A stretch of DNA of 64,000 bases from Hyphomicrobiales bacterium (lineage in GTDB: Bacteria; Pseudomonadota; Alphaproteobacteria; Rhizobiales; Beijerinckiaceae), in assembly GCA_028868735.1 (NCBI GenBank), contig JAGWTW010000001.1, positions 84,306-148,305 on the forward strand. Direction: 5' to 3'. Each line of letters opens with the position of its first letter. Positions within the stretch are counted from its first letter, which is position 1. The notes under the pieces were generated by a model. That model was not told the origin of the DNA and did no database searches. It saw only the letters and a program-made list of their open reading frames with translations. The position numbers and the translations under genes were made by a program. Positions 50,221 to 59,492 of the stretch are shown here, piece by piece.

Positions 50221-50397
50221 GCGGGCCAGTGCGCAAGACGACACAGCTTCCTGCCGATCGCGATCGGCGACTGCCTCTCCACCCGAGCCCTTCCGATTGA
50301 GGTCGTGATCCGGTCCGGACGAACGTCGAACTCCTGCGCCAGTTCGGCGGGCGTCTTGTCGCCCGGGGCTTCCGATAGCTGCGCTACCGGACATCGC

Positions 50398-51170
50398 CTA
50401 CACGCCAAATCGCCGCTTCCTTTGTTGATACGAGCGGACGGCGCGCAAGACGTCGATTTTGCGGAATGCGGGCCAGTGGACATCGGAGAAGTAGAATTCG
50501 CTGTAGGCTCTTTGCCACAACAGGAAGCCCGACAGCCGCACCTCGCCGCTCGTGCGGATGATAGGTCGGGATCGGGCATTTCTCCCATGTAGAGGCGACG
50601 GCTGATCGCCTGGGCGGTCACATGCGCGATTGCGTCATCGAGCGTGCCGCCGTTTCGCTTGTCGTCGACGAGAGGCGCGCGCGCGGCGTCGATGATCTCC
50701 GCTCGTCCGCCATAGGCAGTCACGATCGTAAGGATCATCCCGTCGTAGCCGGCGGTCGCTTCGCGCGCCGCGCGGATCGCGGCGACCGCCGAGCTTGGCA
50801 GCGACTCCAGCTTACCCTCCGCTCGGATGCGCATGCGGCGACGATGGATTTGCGGATCCTGGGCCAACGCGCGCATCTTACCTTCGATCGCCGCGAGAAT
50901 CCCCGCCACCTCATCGGCGGGCCGGTTCAGGTTATTGGTTGACAGAACCCAAAGAGTGACGGCGGGACTCCGGAGTTCGGCGCACCATTCCAGCACGTCA
51001 TCGAGCTTGCTGGCGCCGATCGTGTAGATCGCCGTCGGGTCGGTCAGACCCATTCTTTCACCGTGGTGCCGATTACCGTCGAGAAAGATTGCGACGTGCC
51101 CGGGCGTGGGCGCCCGGCCGACCTCGCGGAGCAACCAACGAGTATAGAGCCGATAGACAAAGTTGATCAT
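50398..51170 (-). pseudogene. cis-prenyltransferase (UppS-like), frameshifted
   Basis: The N-terminal two thirds read well: GHVAIFLDGNRHHGERMGLT (catalytic Asp-Gly-Asn), LWVLSTNNLNRP, ILTIVTAYGGRAEI, and MGEMPDPDL. One base is then missing near 50562. Restoring it gives [40 protein letters not shown] and [11 protein letters not shown] up to TAG at 50398. As written the product runs out of frame to 50199. The gene follows the RND pump directly (start one base from its stop). Either a real inactivating deletion or a base-calling error. Confidence 0.82.
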
Positions 51171-54100
51171 TCACTCGGCTGGTGACGGTTGCGATGGCGC
51201 AAGCCGCCCTTCGAGGCCCAGCGCATCGTCGGAAATCCGGATTGGTTCGAACCGCCCATAGCGCAGCGCCAGCGTCGGCAGCACAAGCAGGTTCAACACC
51301 ATGGAGGTCAGGAGGCCGCCGAGAATCACGATCGCCATTGGACCTTCGATCTCCTGGCCGGGCGCACCGCCGCCAACAGCCAGGGGCAGGAGACCGAGCC
51401 CTGTCACGAGAGAGGTCATGAGTATCGGCGTGAGCCGATCGCCGGCTCCTTTGATCGCTGTCGGCAGACCCCAGCTCAACCCCTCGACTTCGACGAGATG
51501 CTCGTAATGAGAGATGATGAGGATCGAATTGCGGACCGTGATTCCGAACACGGTGACGAAGCCGATCATGGATCCGAGTGTCAGATAGCCGCCAGTACCA
51601 AAGACCGCGAGGACGCCGCCGACCAGGGCAAATGGTAGATTGACCAGGATCAAGAGCAGGTTGCGCCAGCCGCGTGTCACGATCGACAGCAGGAGAATAA
51701 TGGCGACGCCGACGACAACAGAATTCAGAATCAGGTTCTGCTGTGCCTGTGCTTGGGCCTGGAAACTGCCGGCGAGTTGGATGTAGGCGCCAGCCGGCAG
51801 CTTGACTTGCGACGCAATGCGCGCTCTTGCCGCCTGGACAACCGCCGAGGCCGAGCCCCCCGCAATATTGAAGGTCACGCTCGCGACCCGTTGCCCGCCT
51901 TCATGCATGATCTGATAGCGACCGCTCGCCTCGTAGATGTCGGCAAGCTGCCGCAGCGGAACAAGCGTGCCGTCGGGCGCGCGCAACGGCAGGTCGCCGA
52001 TTTTGCTGACACTGTTTCGGTCTTTGGCGCTCAGGATCAGGCTCACGTTGAAGACCTGGTTGCCCCGGTAGGTTTGGCCGACCGTGTCGCCGGCATAGGC
52101 CGCGCGGAGCGCATCGAGTACGTCCGTCGGATCCACGCCCCATCGGACCAGCGCCGACTTGCACAAACGGATCGTCAATTGCGGAAGGCCGGGCGGTGAT
52201 TGCACGGTGACTTCGGCTGCTCCCGGAACGCCGTTGAGCACGCGGGCGACTTCCTGCGCTTTCTGATCGAGCACATCGAGGTCGTTGCCGAAGATGTTCA
52301 CCGCGACGGCGGCCGTGTAGCCGGACAGGGTTTCCTCGATACGCTCGCTCAGGAAGGTCTTGACGGAAAAATTGACGCCCACGAAGCGGGAGAGCGCCTG
52401 CCGGATTTCCGCTTGGACCTCCTCCTGATCGTCTCCCGAGAGTCCTGGCTTCAGATCAACCTCGATTTCGCTGTAATGCGTGCCGTAGACATCGCCGGCA
52501 AGCTCCGCCCGGCCGACACGCTGCGCCACGGCGCGGATCTGCGGGATCTTGCGCAGCGCCTCGGCGACACGAGCGCCGATCTGCAGAGAACGAGCAATCG
52601 ACGTGCCGGGAACTGCCGACATGTGGATGATGTAATGGCCTTCGTGCAATTCCGGTATGAAGCTGGCGCCGAAGAGCGGCAGGGTAGCGCATCCCAGGAT
52701 GGTGAAGACCGCCGCCAGCGCGATGACCATGCGCTGCCGGCTCGAGATTCGGCGCAACAGCGCCTCGTAGCGCGCGCGCGACCAGCGAACGACCGGCGGC
52801 GGTTCCGTTTCGGTGCGCCGCGCCAACAGCGCCATGCTCAGCGCCGGGACGACCGTTACTGCTACGACGAGGGAAGCCAGGACGGCGAGGCTGTAGCTGA
52901 TGCCGAGCGGAGCGAACAGCGCGCCGGAAATGCCAGGCAGCAAAAGGATCGGCACGGTTACCAGCAGCACCGCAAAGGTTGCGTAGACGACCGGATTGCG
53001 GACCTCGAAAGCTGCCTCGAGGATAACGCGGACCGGAGGTTGCGGCGCGGCGCGCTGTCGGTTCTCGCGCAAGCGCCGGACGATGTTCTCAACCCCGATC
53101 ACGGCGTCATCGACCACGATGCCCACCGCGATCGCAAGACCGCCCAGCGTCATGACGTTGAGCGTGCCGCCGATTTTCTCGAGAACAATGACGCCGGCAA
53201 GAAGCGACAGAGGTATGGCGGCAACAGCGATCGCCGCTGTTCGCAGGTCGAACAGAAACAGCGTCAGGACGATCACAACAAGAGAGCCACCGATGTAAAG
53301 CGATGTGCGGATGTTGGCCATCGCCGTATCGATGAAGTTCGCGGGCCGAAAGAGATTGGCGTGGAGGCCGATCCCTTGCTCTTTCAGGCCCGGCGCCAGA
53401 TCGGCCAGCGCCGTCTCGACGCCCCGCGTCACATTGGCCGTATTGGCGCCGTACTGCTCCTCGACGTTGAAGACGACGCCCGGCTTGCCGTTTACCTCCG
53501 CCGCGCCGATTGGCGGCTCCGGCGCCACCACGACGTTGGCCACGTCGCCAAGCGTTAATCGCGCCGCACCATGGGTGAGAAGAACGGTCTGCGCGAGCTC
53601 GTCGGGCGTGAGGGATTGCCCCTCGCTCTGAAAGAGAATCCGTTGATTTGCCGTATCTATAAAACCGGCGCCGCGTACGCCGGTGGCTTTTTGTGCCGCC
53701 ACCAGCACGTCGTTCATACCCAGGTGATAGCGAACGAGCTGGTCGGGGCGGACCTGAATCTGCAGCGAGCGCGTGTCTCGACCAAAGACCGTGACATTGG
53801 CGACACCCGGCACGGCAAGCAGCCGCGGCCGGATTGTCCATTCCGCTACTGTCTTGAGCTTCATCAACGATTGTCTCTTGGAGGTCAGTCCCCCCACCAG
53901 CACAATTCCGGTCGAGGAAGTGAGCGGCGTCATGGCCGGCGCCTGCACCCCTTTCGGCAATTGCTGCGCCGCTACCGCGAGTCGCTCGGCGACGACCTGG
54001 CGATCGAGATAGATGTTGCTGCCGCTGTTGAAAAAGACCTTGACTATGGAAATTCCCTGGATCGACGTTGAGACCAGTTTCTGAATGCCCGGCACCCCGT

Positions 54101-54353
54101 TGACGTCGGTCTCGATAGGCGTCGTGACCAGCATCTCGACTTGTTCCGGTGTGAGGCCCGGCGCCTCAGTCTGGATGCTGACTTGCGGCGGCGCGAATTC
54201 CGGAAACACGTCGTATTTCGCGCTGAGCAGGCTGACGACGCCGTAGACCAGCAGAAGGACTCCAAGCGCGATGACGACGCCGCGAAAGCGGATGGAAAAG
54301 GCGATGATGGCCGCTTGCAGGCCGGTGGGGCGGGGGCCCGCGGACGAGGCCAT
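51171..54353 (-). CDS. HME-RND heavy-metal efflux pump (CusA/CzcA-like)
   Basis: A 1,060-residue inner-membrane RND transporter with twelve helices and two periplasmic loops. Helix 4 carries [20 protein letters not shown], the HME-specific acidic motif needed for proton flow, with two adjacent Asp. Other landmarks: [20 protein letters not shown] near the N-terminus, [20 protein letters not shown] near the C-terminus. It pumps metal from periplasm or cytoplasm through a fusion protein and an outer-membrane channel. Starts two bases after the fusion-protein stop. Metal specificity cannot be fixed from sequence. Confidence 0.92.
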   Translation of the reverse strand: MASSAGPRPTGLQAAIIAFSIRFRGVVIALGVLLLVYGVVSLLSAKYDVFPEFAPPQVSIQTEAPGLTPEQVEMLVTTPIETDVNGVPGIQKLVSTSIQGISIVKVFFNSGSNIYLDRQVVAERLAVAAQQLPKGVQAPAMTPLTSSTGIVLVGGLTSKRQSLMKLKTVAEWTIRPRLLAVPGVANVTVFGRDTRSLQIQVRPDQLVRYHLGMNDVLVAAQKATGVRGAGFIDTANQRILFQSEGQSLTPDELAQTVLLTHGAARLTLGDVANVVVAPEPPIGAAEVNGKPGVVFNVEEQYGANTANVTRGVETALADLAPGLKEQGIGLHANLFRPANFIDTAMANIRTSLYIGGSLVVIVLTLFLFDLRTAAIAVAAIPLSLLAGVIVLEKIGGTLNVMTLGGLAIAVGIVVDDAVIGVENIVRRLRENRQRAAPQPPVRVILEAAFEVRNPVVYATFAVLLVTVPILLLPGISGALFAPLGISYSLAVLASLVVAVTVVPALSMALLARRTETEPPPVVRWSRARYEALLRRISSRQRMVIALAAVFTILGCATLPLFGASFIPELHEGHYIIHMSAVPGTSIARSLQIGARVAEALRKIPQIRAVAQRVGRAELAGDVYGTHYSEIEVDLKPGLSGDDQEEVQAEIRQALSRFVGVNFSVKTFLSERIEETLSGYTAAVAVNIFGNDLDVLDQKAQEVARVLNGVPGAAEVTVQSPPGLPQLTIRLCKSALVRWGVDPTDVLDALRAAYAGDTVGQTYRGNQVFNVSLILSAKDRNSVSKIGDLPLRAPDGTLVPLRQLADIYEASGRYQIMHEGGQRVASVTFNIAGGSASAVVQAARARIASQVKLPAGAYIQLAGSFQAQAQAQQNLILNSVVVGVAIILLLSIVTRGWRNLLLILVNLPFALVGGVLAVFGTGGYLTLGSMIGFVTVFGITVRNSILIISHYEHLVEVEGLSWGLPTAIKGAGDRLTPILMTSLVTGLGLLPLAVGGGAPGQEIEGPMAIVILGGLLTSMVLNLLVLPTLALRYGRFEPIRISDDALGLEGRLAPSQPSPAE

Positions 54354-54355
54354 GT

Positions 54356-55483
54356 CTAATCTCCCCCGACCTGGATTTGCGCGCTGAACTCCTGCGACAG
54401 CAGCGTCTGCGCCCCGACGACCACGAGGGACTCATGGCGCGAAAGGCCTTGCGCAACGTCGGGCTCCAGGCTGGAAGCGGTACTCTCGGAAGGCAGTGCG
54501 GCAACGACATAGCCGCCGTTCGGTTGCGGTTCGCCGGTGAGAATTTCTCGTCGAGCAAATTTACCCGCCGCTATCTGGAGATAGACCCACGCTCGTCCCT
54601 GCAGCCAGACGACCGCCGAAGCGGGAATCGCGACGCCGGGAAACGGCTTTCGGACCGGAAGCAGCGCAATCACGTTCATACCCGGCAGCGCGTCGCTTTC
54701 AGCGTCGGCGGTGTAGAAAAAGCTGACGCCCTGAATTTGCGGGTCGGTGCGGGTCGCCGGCGAGACGAGCGCTATCTTGACGCGCTGCCCCGTCGAAGTC
54801 TCGATCGACGCTGTTTGCGGCGGCTGCGGCAGCGACTTGCCCAGAGGCAGCGTGACCTGGATCAGGACCTTCTTGTGCAGCACCAGATCGCTGCCGAGAG
54901 CCGTTTCCTCGACAAGTGACCGCCCCAGAACCGGACCCCAGGCCTGGTAGGCATTGGCTAACGCGTTCTGAGTTTGCACCTGCCCGGCCTGAACCGCCGC
55001 CAAATCCGATTGATAGGTCGCCTCCGCCGCTTGAAGCTGCGCCGTCGAGAAAATCTGCCCGTCCTTATGCAGAATCTGCGCACGCTCACGCGCGGACTTG
55101 GAAGCGGCAAGCCTGGCCTCGGCGATGGCGAGTTGAGCCTTTGCGTTGGCGACCGTGTTGCGGAGGTCCGTTAGGGGCTGCAGATCCAGAACGCTGCCGT
55201 ACGCCTGCACCTGCGGCTGGTACGCCGCAGCCTCGGGCGGCCGCACTTGGATGTCGGCCTGCTTTTGCAGATCGGGAGGCAAGGTGACGATGGCCGTTCC
55301 TGCATTGCCCCAGGACACCTCGACCGCAGGCCTGATCAGCTGCTCGCGCGCCGCTTCGGCCGTCGCCTCGCTGCGGCCTGCGAAGAACCCCCAGATGAGA
55401 AGCGCCGCGACGCCCGCGGCGGCGACCCCGGTTATGGCGACAGCGCGCGCCGACGTCACCCGAGGCGTGGGTTCTCCACTCAT
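54356..55483 (-). CDS. RND membrane-fusion protein (CusB/CzcB-like)
   Basis: A 375-residue periplasmic adaptor. N-terminal helix (AVAITGVAAAGVAALLIWGF), alpha-hairpin region rich in Ala/Gln (TVANAKAQLAIAEARLAASK; LQAAEATYQSDLAAVQAGQV), then beta-barrel segments (SDALPGMNVIALLPV; VVWLQGRAWVYLQIA). Couples the RND pump to an outer-membrane channel. ATG 55483 lies eight bases after GGAG; a GTG three codons earlier overlaps that box. No outer-membrane gene in this block; the TolC-like protein at 41473 may serve. Confidence 0.88.
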   Translation of the reverse strand: MSGEPTPRVTSARAVAITGVAAAGVAALLIWGFFAGRSEATAEAAREQLIRPAVEVSWGNAGTAIVTLPPDLQKQADIQVRPPEAAAYQPQVQAYGSVLDLQPLTDLRNTVANAKAQLAIAEARLAASKSARERAQILHKDGQIFSTAQLQAAEATYQSDLAAVQAGQVQTQNALANAYQAWGPVLGRSLVEETALGSDLVLHKKVLIQVTLPLGKSLPQPPQTASIETSTGQRVKIALVSPATRTDPQIQGVSFFYTADAESDALPGMNVIALLPVRKPFPGVAIPASAVVWLQGRAWVYLQIAAGKFARREILTGEPQPNGGYVVAALPSESTASSLEPDVAQGLSRHESLVVVGAQTLLSQEFSAQIQVGGD

Positions 55484-55689
55484 ATCGATCACTCCGCATA
55501 GGAAAGAACGGCTTCTGTGCTCCAGGCGCGATCGTCCAGTGGCCCGGATCGAAATGTGGTCGCTGGAGCGCGTCCATCAGGGCGTAGTTCGCCAGCCGCG
55601 GCCGCACCATCGCATCAAATCGCGATAGCGCCGGTGTCGCGATTTCAAGCCGCTGCATAAACGGTGAAACTGACGACGCGCTGACGCTC

Positions 55690-55709
55690 AGATAACGAAA
55701 TCGTTATCT
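55690..55709. promoter_or_regulatory. perfect palindrome upstream of the RND operon
   Basis: AGATAACGAAATCGTTATCT: perfect 9-nt arms around AA. It lies between the sensor kinase (ends 55728) and the fusion-protein start (55483). Likely the binding site of the response regulator at 57175, controlling pump expression. It does not match the TGACA sites found at 27592-34195. Confidence 0.65.
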
Positions 55710-55727
55710 ACGAAGGAAAAACGCTGA

Positions 55728-57173
55728 TCAAGGTGATTGATCGGATGCGGGTAGGATCAGCCGGACCTCGGTGCCGTGTCCGACATCGCTGTTTATCTCA
55801 ACATGGCCACCATGCCGGTCCGCTATGCTCTTGACCACGGCAAGACCCAGCCCGACATTGTGCGCGGAGCTTCTGCGGACTTGATCGACACGATAAAAGC
55901 GCTCGAAAACCCGAGGTAGGTGCTCGGCGGGAATTCCGCACCCCGTATCGTCGACACTCACGGTGATGCTGCTTTGCTTGGCCCGCGCAGCAAGGCGCAC
56001 AGCCCCTCCCGATGGAGTATGAGCAAGAGCATTTGAAATGAGATTGCCGACAGCCTGCTGAAACATCGTCCGATCGAGCTCAGCGTGAATCGCATCGCCC
56101 GGTAAGACGCTGAGCTCAACACCTACCTCGGCAGCAGCGGCCTCATAATAGCTCTGGACCGTTCGCAGCTCCCCATTGATCTCGATTTTTTCGTATTGAA
56201 GGATCCCGATGGCTGTATCCGAGCGCGCAAGAAAAAGCAGTGTCTGGATCACACGCGAGACGCGTGCACATTCCTCAAGACACGACTCGAGGACCTCGCG
56301 ATATTCCTCTCTCGATCGGGACTTACCCAGCGCGACTTCGATCTCGCCACGCAGATTGTTGATCGGCGTCCGCAGCTCATGCGCCACATCGTCGGAGAAC
56401 TGCGACGCGTGACGAAACGACTGCTCCAGCCGATCGAGCATCTCGTTGAAGGTGTCCGCCAAGCTGGAGAGCTCGGCAGGCAAGCCGTCCGTCCCGATAC
56501 GCTCATGCAGAGTTGTTGCGCGGATATGCGCCGCGGTGCGGCCGATATCCTCGATTGGCCGCATGCCCCTCCGGGCGATGAGATAGCCGCCAAGCGAACA
56601 CAGAACGAGCGAACCCGCCAGCACAAGCCACAGACGTTCTCGGTAGCGCGCCAGCAAGTATTCGTCGTGCTCGCGGTCCATGGCGACCTGCATGAAGCGT
56701 GACGATTGCCCAGCACTTTTGCCTGGGATACGGACGATCAGACTGAGGAACGGCTTACTCGATGACGAGACGATGTCGCGCTTTGTACCTTCAAGTGTTG
56801 AAATCGTGGCGAGCTCCGCCGGCGTCGGTGGAGGAAGCTGTTGCGCCATTCCGGGCGTCTCAGTCAGGGTGTGCGCCCCGGCATCGAGAACGCGCAGATA
56901 GATTTCCGGCTGATGCGGCGGCGCCCAGGAGGGACGCTGCTCTGGCGGTCCCTCGAACTCCGCTGTTGGCGAAGGGGGAAGCAAGAGCTGTGCGTTATTC
57001 AAATTGTCAGCGAGATCGCGGATATCCTCCTGATACATGCTGTTGACCAGAACCCAGTAAAGCAGGCCGGTCGCGACGACGATCAGCGAGAAAGCGGAGA
57101 GCGCGTACCAGAGAGTCAGACGCAGCGCGATTGACACGGGCCGGGCCGGCCGCGATCGCGTTGCGCGAACCAT
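55728..57173 (-). CDS. heavy-metal sensor histidine kinase (CusS-like)
   Basis: A 481-residue kinase. TM1 about 18-40, periplasmic domain with a Pro-rich segment (PPEQRPSWAPPHQPE), TM2 about 181-200, HAMP, HisKA with His about 265 (DDVAHELRTPINNL), N box GNLISNALAHTPSGG, G boxes DDTGCGIPAEH and GLGLAVVKS. ATG 57173 lies one base after the regulator's stop. Partner of the regulator at 57175-57849; controls the pump genes downstream. Confidence 0.87.
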   Translation of the reverse strand: MVRATRSRPARPVSIALRLTLWYALSAFSLIVVATGLLYWVLVNSMYQEDIRDLADNLNNAQLLLPPSPTAEFEGPPEQRPSWAPPHQPEIYLRVLDAGAHTLTETPGMAQQLPPPTPAELATISTLEGTKRDIVSSSSKPFLSLIVRIPGKSAGQSSRFMQVAMDREHDEYLLARYRERLWLVLAGSLVLCSLGGYLIARRGMRPIEDIGRTAAHIRATTLHERIGTDGLPAELSSLADTFNEMLDRLEQSFRHASQFSDDVAHELRTPINNLRGEIEVALGKSRSREEYREVLESCLEECARVSRVIQTLLFLARSDTAIGILQYEKIEINGELRTVQSYYEAAAAEVGVELSVLPGDAIHAELDRTMFQQAVGNLISNALAHTPSGGAVRLAARAKQSSITVSVDDTGCGIPAEHLPRVFERFYRVDQVRRSSAHNVGLGLAVVKSIADRHGGHVEINSDVGHGTEVRLILPASDQSP

Positions 57174-57174
57174 G

Positions 57175-57849
57175 TTAGCTCCGTTGCTCAAGAACATAGC
57201 CGACGCCACGAACGGTATGAATCAACCTGCCATCGAACGGATCGTCGACCTTGGCCCGAAGCCGGCGCATGTGCACTTCGACCACATTGGAATCGCTGTC
57301 GAAGTTGATGTCCCACACCTGTTCTGCGATCAACGTCCGCGACAGGACTTCGCCGGCGCGACGCAACAGCAGCGACAGGAGCTGAAATTCCTTCGGCGTG
57401 AGTTCGAGAGGGCGTCCTCCCCGGACGGCGCGATGTCGATGGAGGTCCAATTCGAGATCGCCGATGCCGAGCATCTGCGACTGCCGCGAGGGCCCGCGGC
57501 GCAGAATCGTCTTCATGCGCGCGAGAAGTTCAGCGAAAGCGAAGGGCTTGACGAGGTAGTCGTCCGCTCCGAGCTCAAGTCCCTTGACCCGGTCGTCGAC
57601 CCCGTCACGCGCGGTGAGAAAGAGAACCGGCGTCCTGATCTGGCGTCGGCGCAAATCCGCAACGATGCTCCAGCCGTCCCGGCTGGGCAGCATCACGTCG
57701 AGAATGATCAAGTCATAGGATCGCGTCTGGGCAAGATAAGCCCCGTCCTCTCCATCCTCGGCGACATCGGCGACGAAGCCGTTCTCTTCCAGGCCGCGCT
57801 TCAGATAGGCGGCTGTCTTACGTTCGTCTTCGACAATGAGAACTTTCAT
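57175..57849 (-). CDS. heavy-metal response regulator (CusR/CzcR-like)
   Basis: A 224-residue OmpR-type regulator. Receiver: acidic ED at 7-8, phospho-Asp about 51 ([14 protein letters not shown]), Lys about 101 (LVKPFAF). DNA-binding domain: [40 protein letters not shown] and [10 protein letters not shown], typical of heavy-metal regulators. The palindrome at 55690 is its probable target. Confidence 0.9.
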   Translation of the reverse strand: MKVLIVEDERKTAAYLKRGLEENGFVADVAEDGEDGAYLAQTRSYDLIILDVMLPSRDGWSIVADLRRRQIRTPVLFLTARDGVDDRVKGLELGADDYLVKPFAFAELLARMKTILRRGPSRQSQMLGIGDLELDLHRHRAVRGGRPLELTPKEFQLLSLLLRRAGEVLSRTLIAEQVWDINFDSDSNVVEVHMRRLRAKVDDPFDGRLIHTVRGVGYVLEQRS

Positions 57850-57940
57850 CGGCTGGAATGATCTCCGTTCAGGTCTGGCTCGTAGTCAATATGTTAGCTC
57901 AGACCGCCTTTCGAAGGGGTCCATTAAATTGACTGGGCGG

Positions 57941-59446
57941 TCATGCTGCTCGAAGGAGCGGCGGTGTCGGCTTGAACAACCAGTCGAAACGCGATTTGAA
58001 GATTGCCGGTTCGTAGGATAGCTGCTCAAGCAGGTTTCCGTTCATGACCGCGGCGCGCACTTGCAGCATCAGATGAGCGCCGCGTCTTGACCATCGCATC
58101 TGTTGTTTTTTGACCATGCGGCGGGCGGTCAACGAATTCACTGCGGATTCGGCCAGAGCTGTGGCGATTCTTCGTCCCGACCGATATCGAGCTCCGTAAT
58201 CGACGACCGCAGACTTGTTTTGACGGATATAAGTCAGAAGCGGTTGCGCCAATTGCCATATGCGGCCGGCGCACAGGTCGACTTGCTCGCGCAACATCGA
58301 CATGTCTGCGATGGTTTCCCGACGGTGTTCTATCGCTCGATTGACCTGTCCATTCCACAGCTTCCACTTCAAGGCGCGGATCTCCTCATCGAGAACGATG
58401 GTTTCGTTTGTCCATTCCTTGCGCCAGCGCACGATATGATCGGCAACTTGCTGTAGGGGCTGGATTTTCATCGCGACGTGGAACCAGTCAACGGTATGCT
58501 TGGTTGGACGCGGCAAATTACGAGGTAGCCGCTTCATAATCTCCGCGCCATCAGACAACATGGTAACCTCGCCGCGACGCTCGTAGCCCTCGCTCTGAAG
58601 CGCTTGAAGCGTGCGCAGCCGCAGTTCTTGTTTCGAGGTGTCCGCCGTCACGAAATAGTGACCGGGACGGGAGCCGCGTAGTCCGCGACCGCATCGCGCA
58701 ACCGCGATCTCAAAGGTTCGCCCGTCCGCCTCGGAGGCGCTTTTGATGTGGGCTGTGTCAATGCTGACAACGAACTCTCGCTCGGGATCATTTGACAGAT
58801 CAAGCTCGATCTGCTCGCGCTCGCCGGCATGTGGCGGATCGAACCAAGCGCGATCTCGCGCCTTTTCATCGAGCCGCTTGCCGAGAGCGAGCGTGCGATG
58901 GCGAACCGTGGCGAAGGACTCTGTCGATTTGACTGGCAAAAACTCCGCGATGACATCAGCCGCTTTGCAGTCGGGCATTAAACTGCCGAGTCGAGGCGAC
59001 AGCTCCATCACTTCCGGGGTGGCCTGGTCTGGGCAAAAATCTTGCAGGACTGCCGACGCGGCGCGAAAATACGGCACGCAGCGTTGGCAATTCAGGATAC
59101 GTGGATTAAGAACCTCGACGCAGCCAAACACAGTTCTGATCTTGCGCTCGCTGTAGTCCTTGATGCGCCGAAAGTGCTCGCAATCCATGCAAAATCGGCG
59201 AGCCACGACGTAGGACTCGCATTGCTGCTTCACGATGACCTGCTGCAGATGGCCCATGATCGCCTTGCCGTCCTCGATAGAAAAGCCCACAGCTCCCGCC
59301 GTCACACTGTTCAAATCCTTTTCCAGAGCTATCTCGGACCGATGCGCCGCGCCAAATTCATCCGTGCCTTCGATCGTAATCGTCCACCGGCATGAAGGAA
59401 CGCAGCATCGCCTATCCGAGCGTGCGCGACCAGCAGCGGCAAACAA
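57941..59446 (-). mobile_element. ISKra4-family transposase gene
   Basis: About 501 codons. The N-terminal part (WTITIEGTDEFGAAHRSEIA; CMDCEHFRRIKDYSERKIRT with Cys pairs) and the C-terminal signature YGARYRSGRRIATALAESAV followed by QQMRWSRRGAHLMLQVRAAV identify ISKra4. DDE-type Asp residues are in FVVSIDTAHIK and VTMLSDGAEI. TTG 59446 is close to a GGAGG box; the real start may be a little further in. I could not define the terminal inverted repeats. It lies between the metal two-component genes and the SbcCD-like genes. Confidence 0.85.
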
Positions 59447-59492
59447 TACCTCCTATCAGATACTCTTGTCGCCGTTTACGCCGCAATGGCGA

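Noticed and set aside
55484..55658. Possible small peptide (MQRLEIATPALSRFDAMVRP...) upstream of the fusion protein
   Set aside because: The frame looks natural for about 60 codons but has no ribosome binding site and runs on into the fusion-protein gene in the wrong frame.
57880..59492. Terminal inverted repeats for the ISKra4 element
   Set aside because: I compared both flanks of the transposase gene and found only weak similarity, so the element ends are not given.
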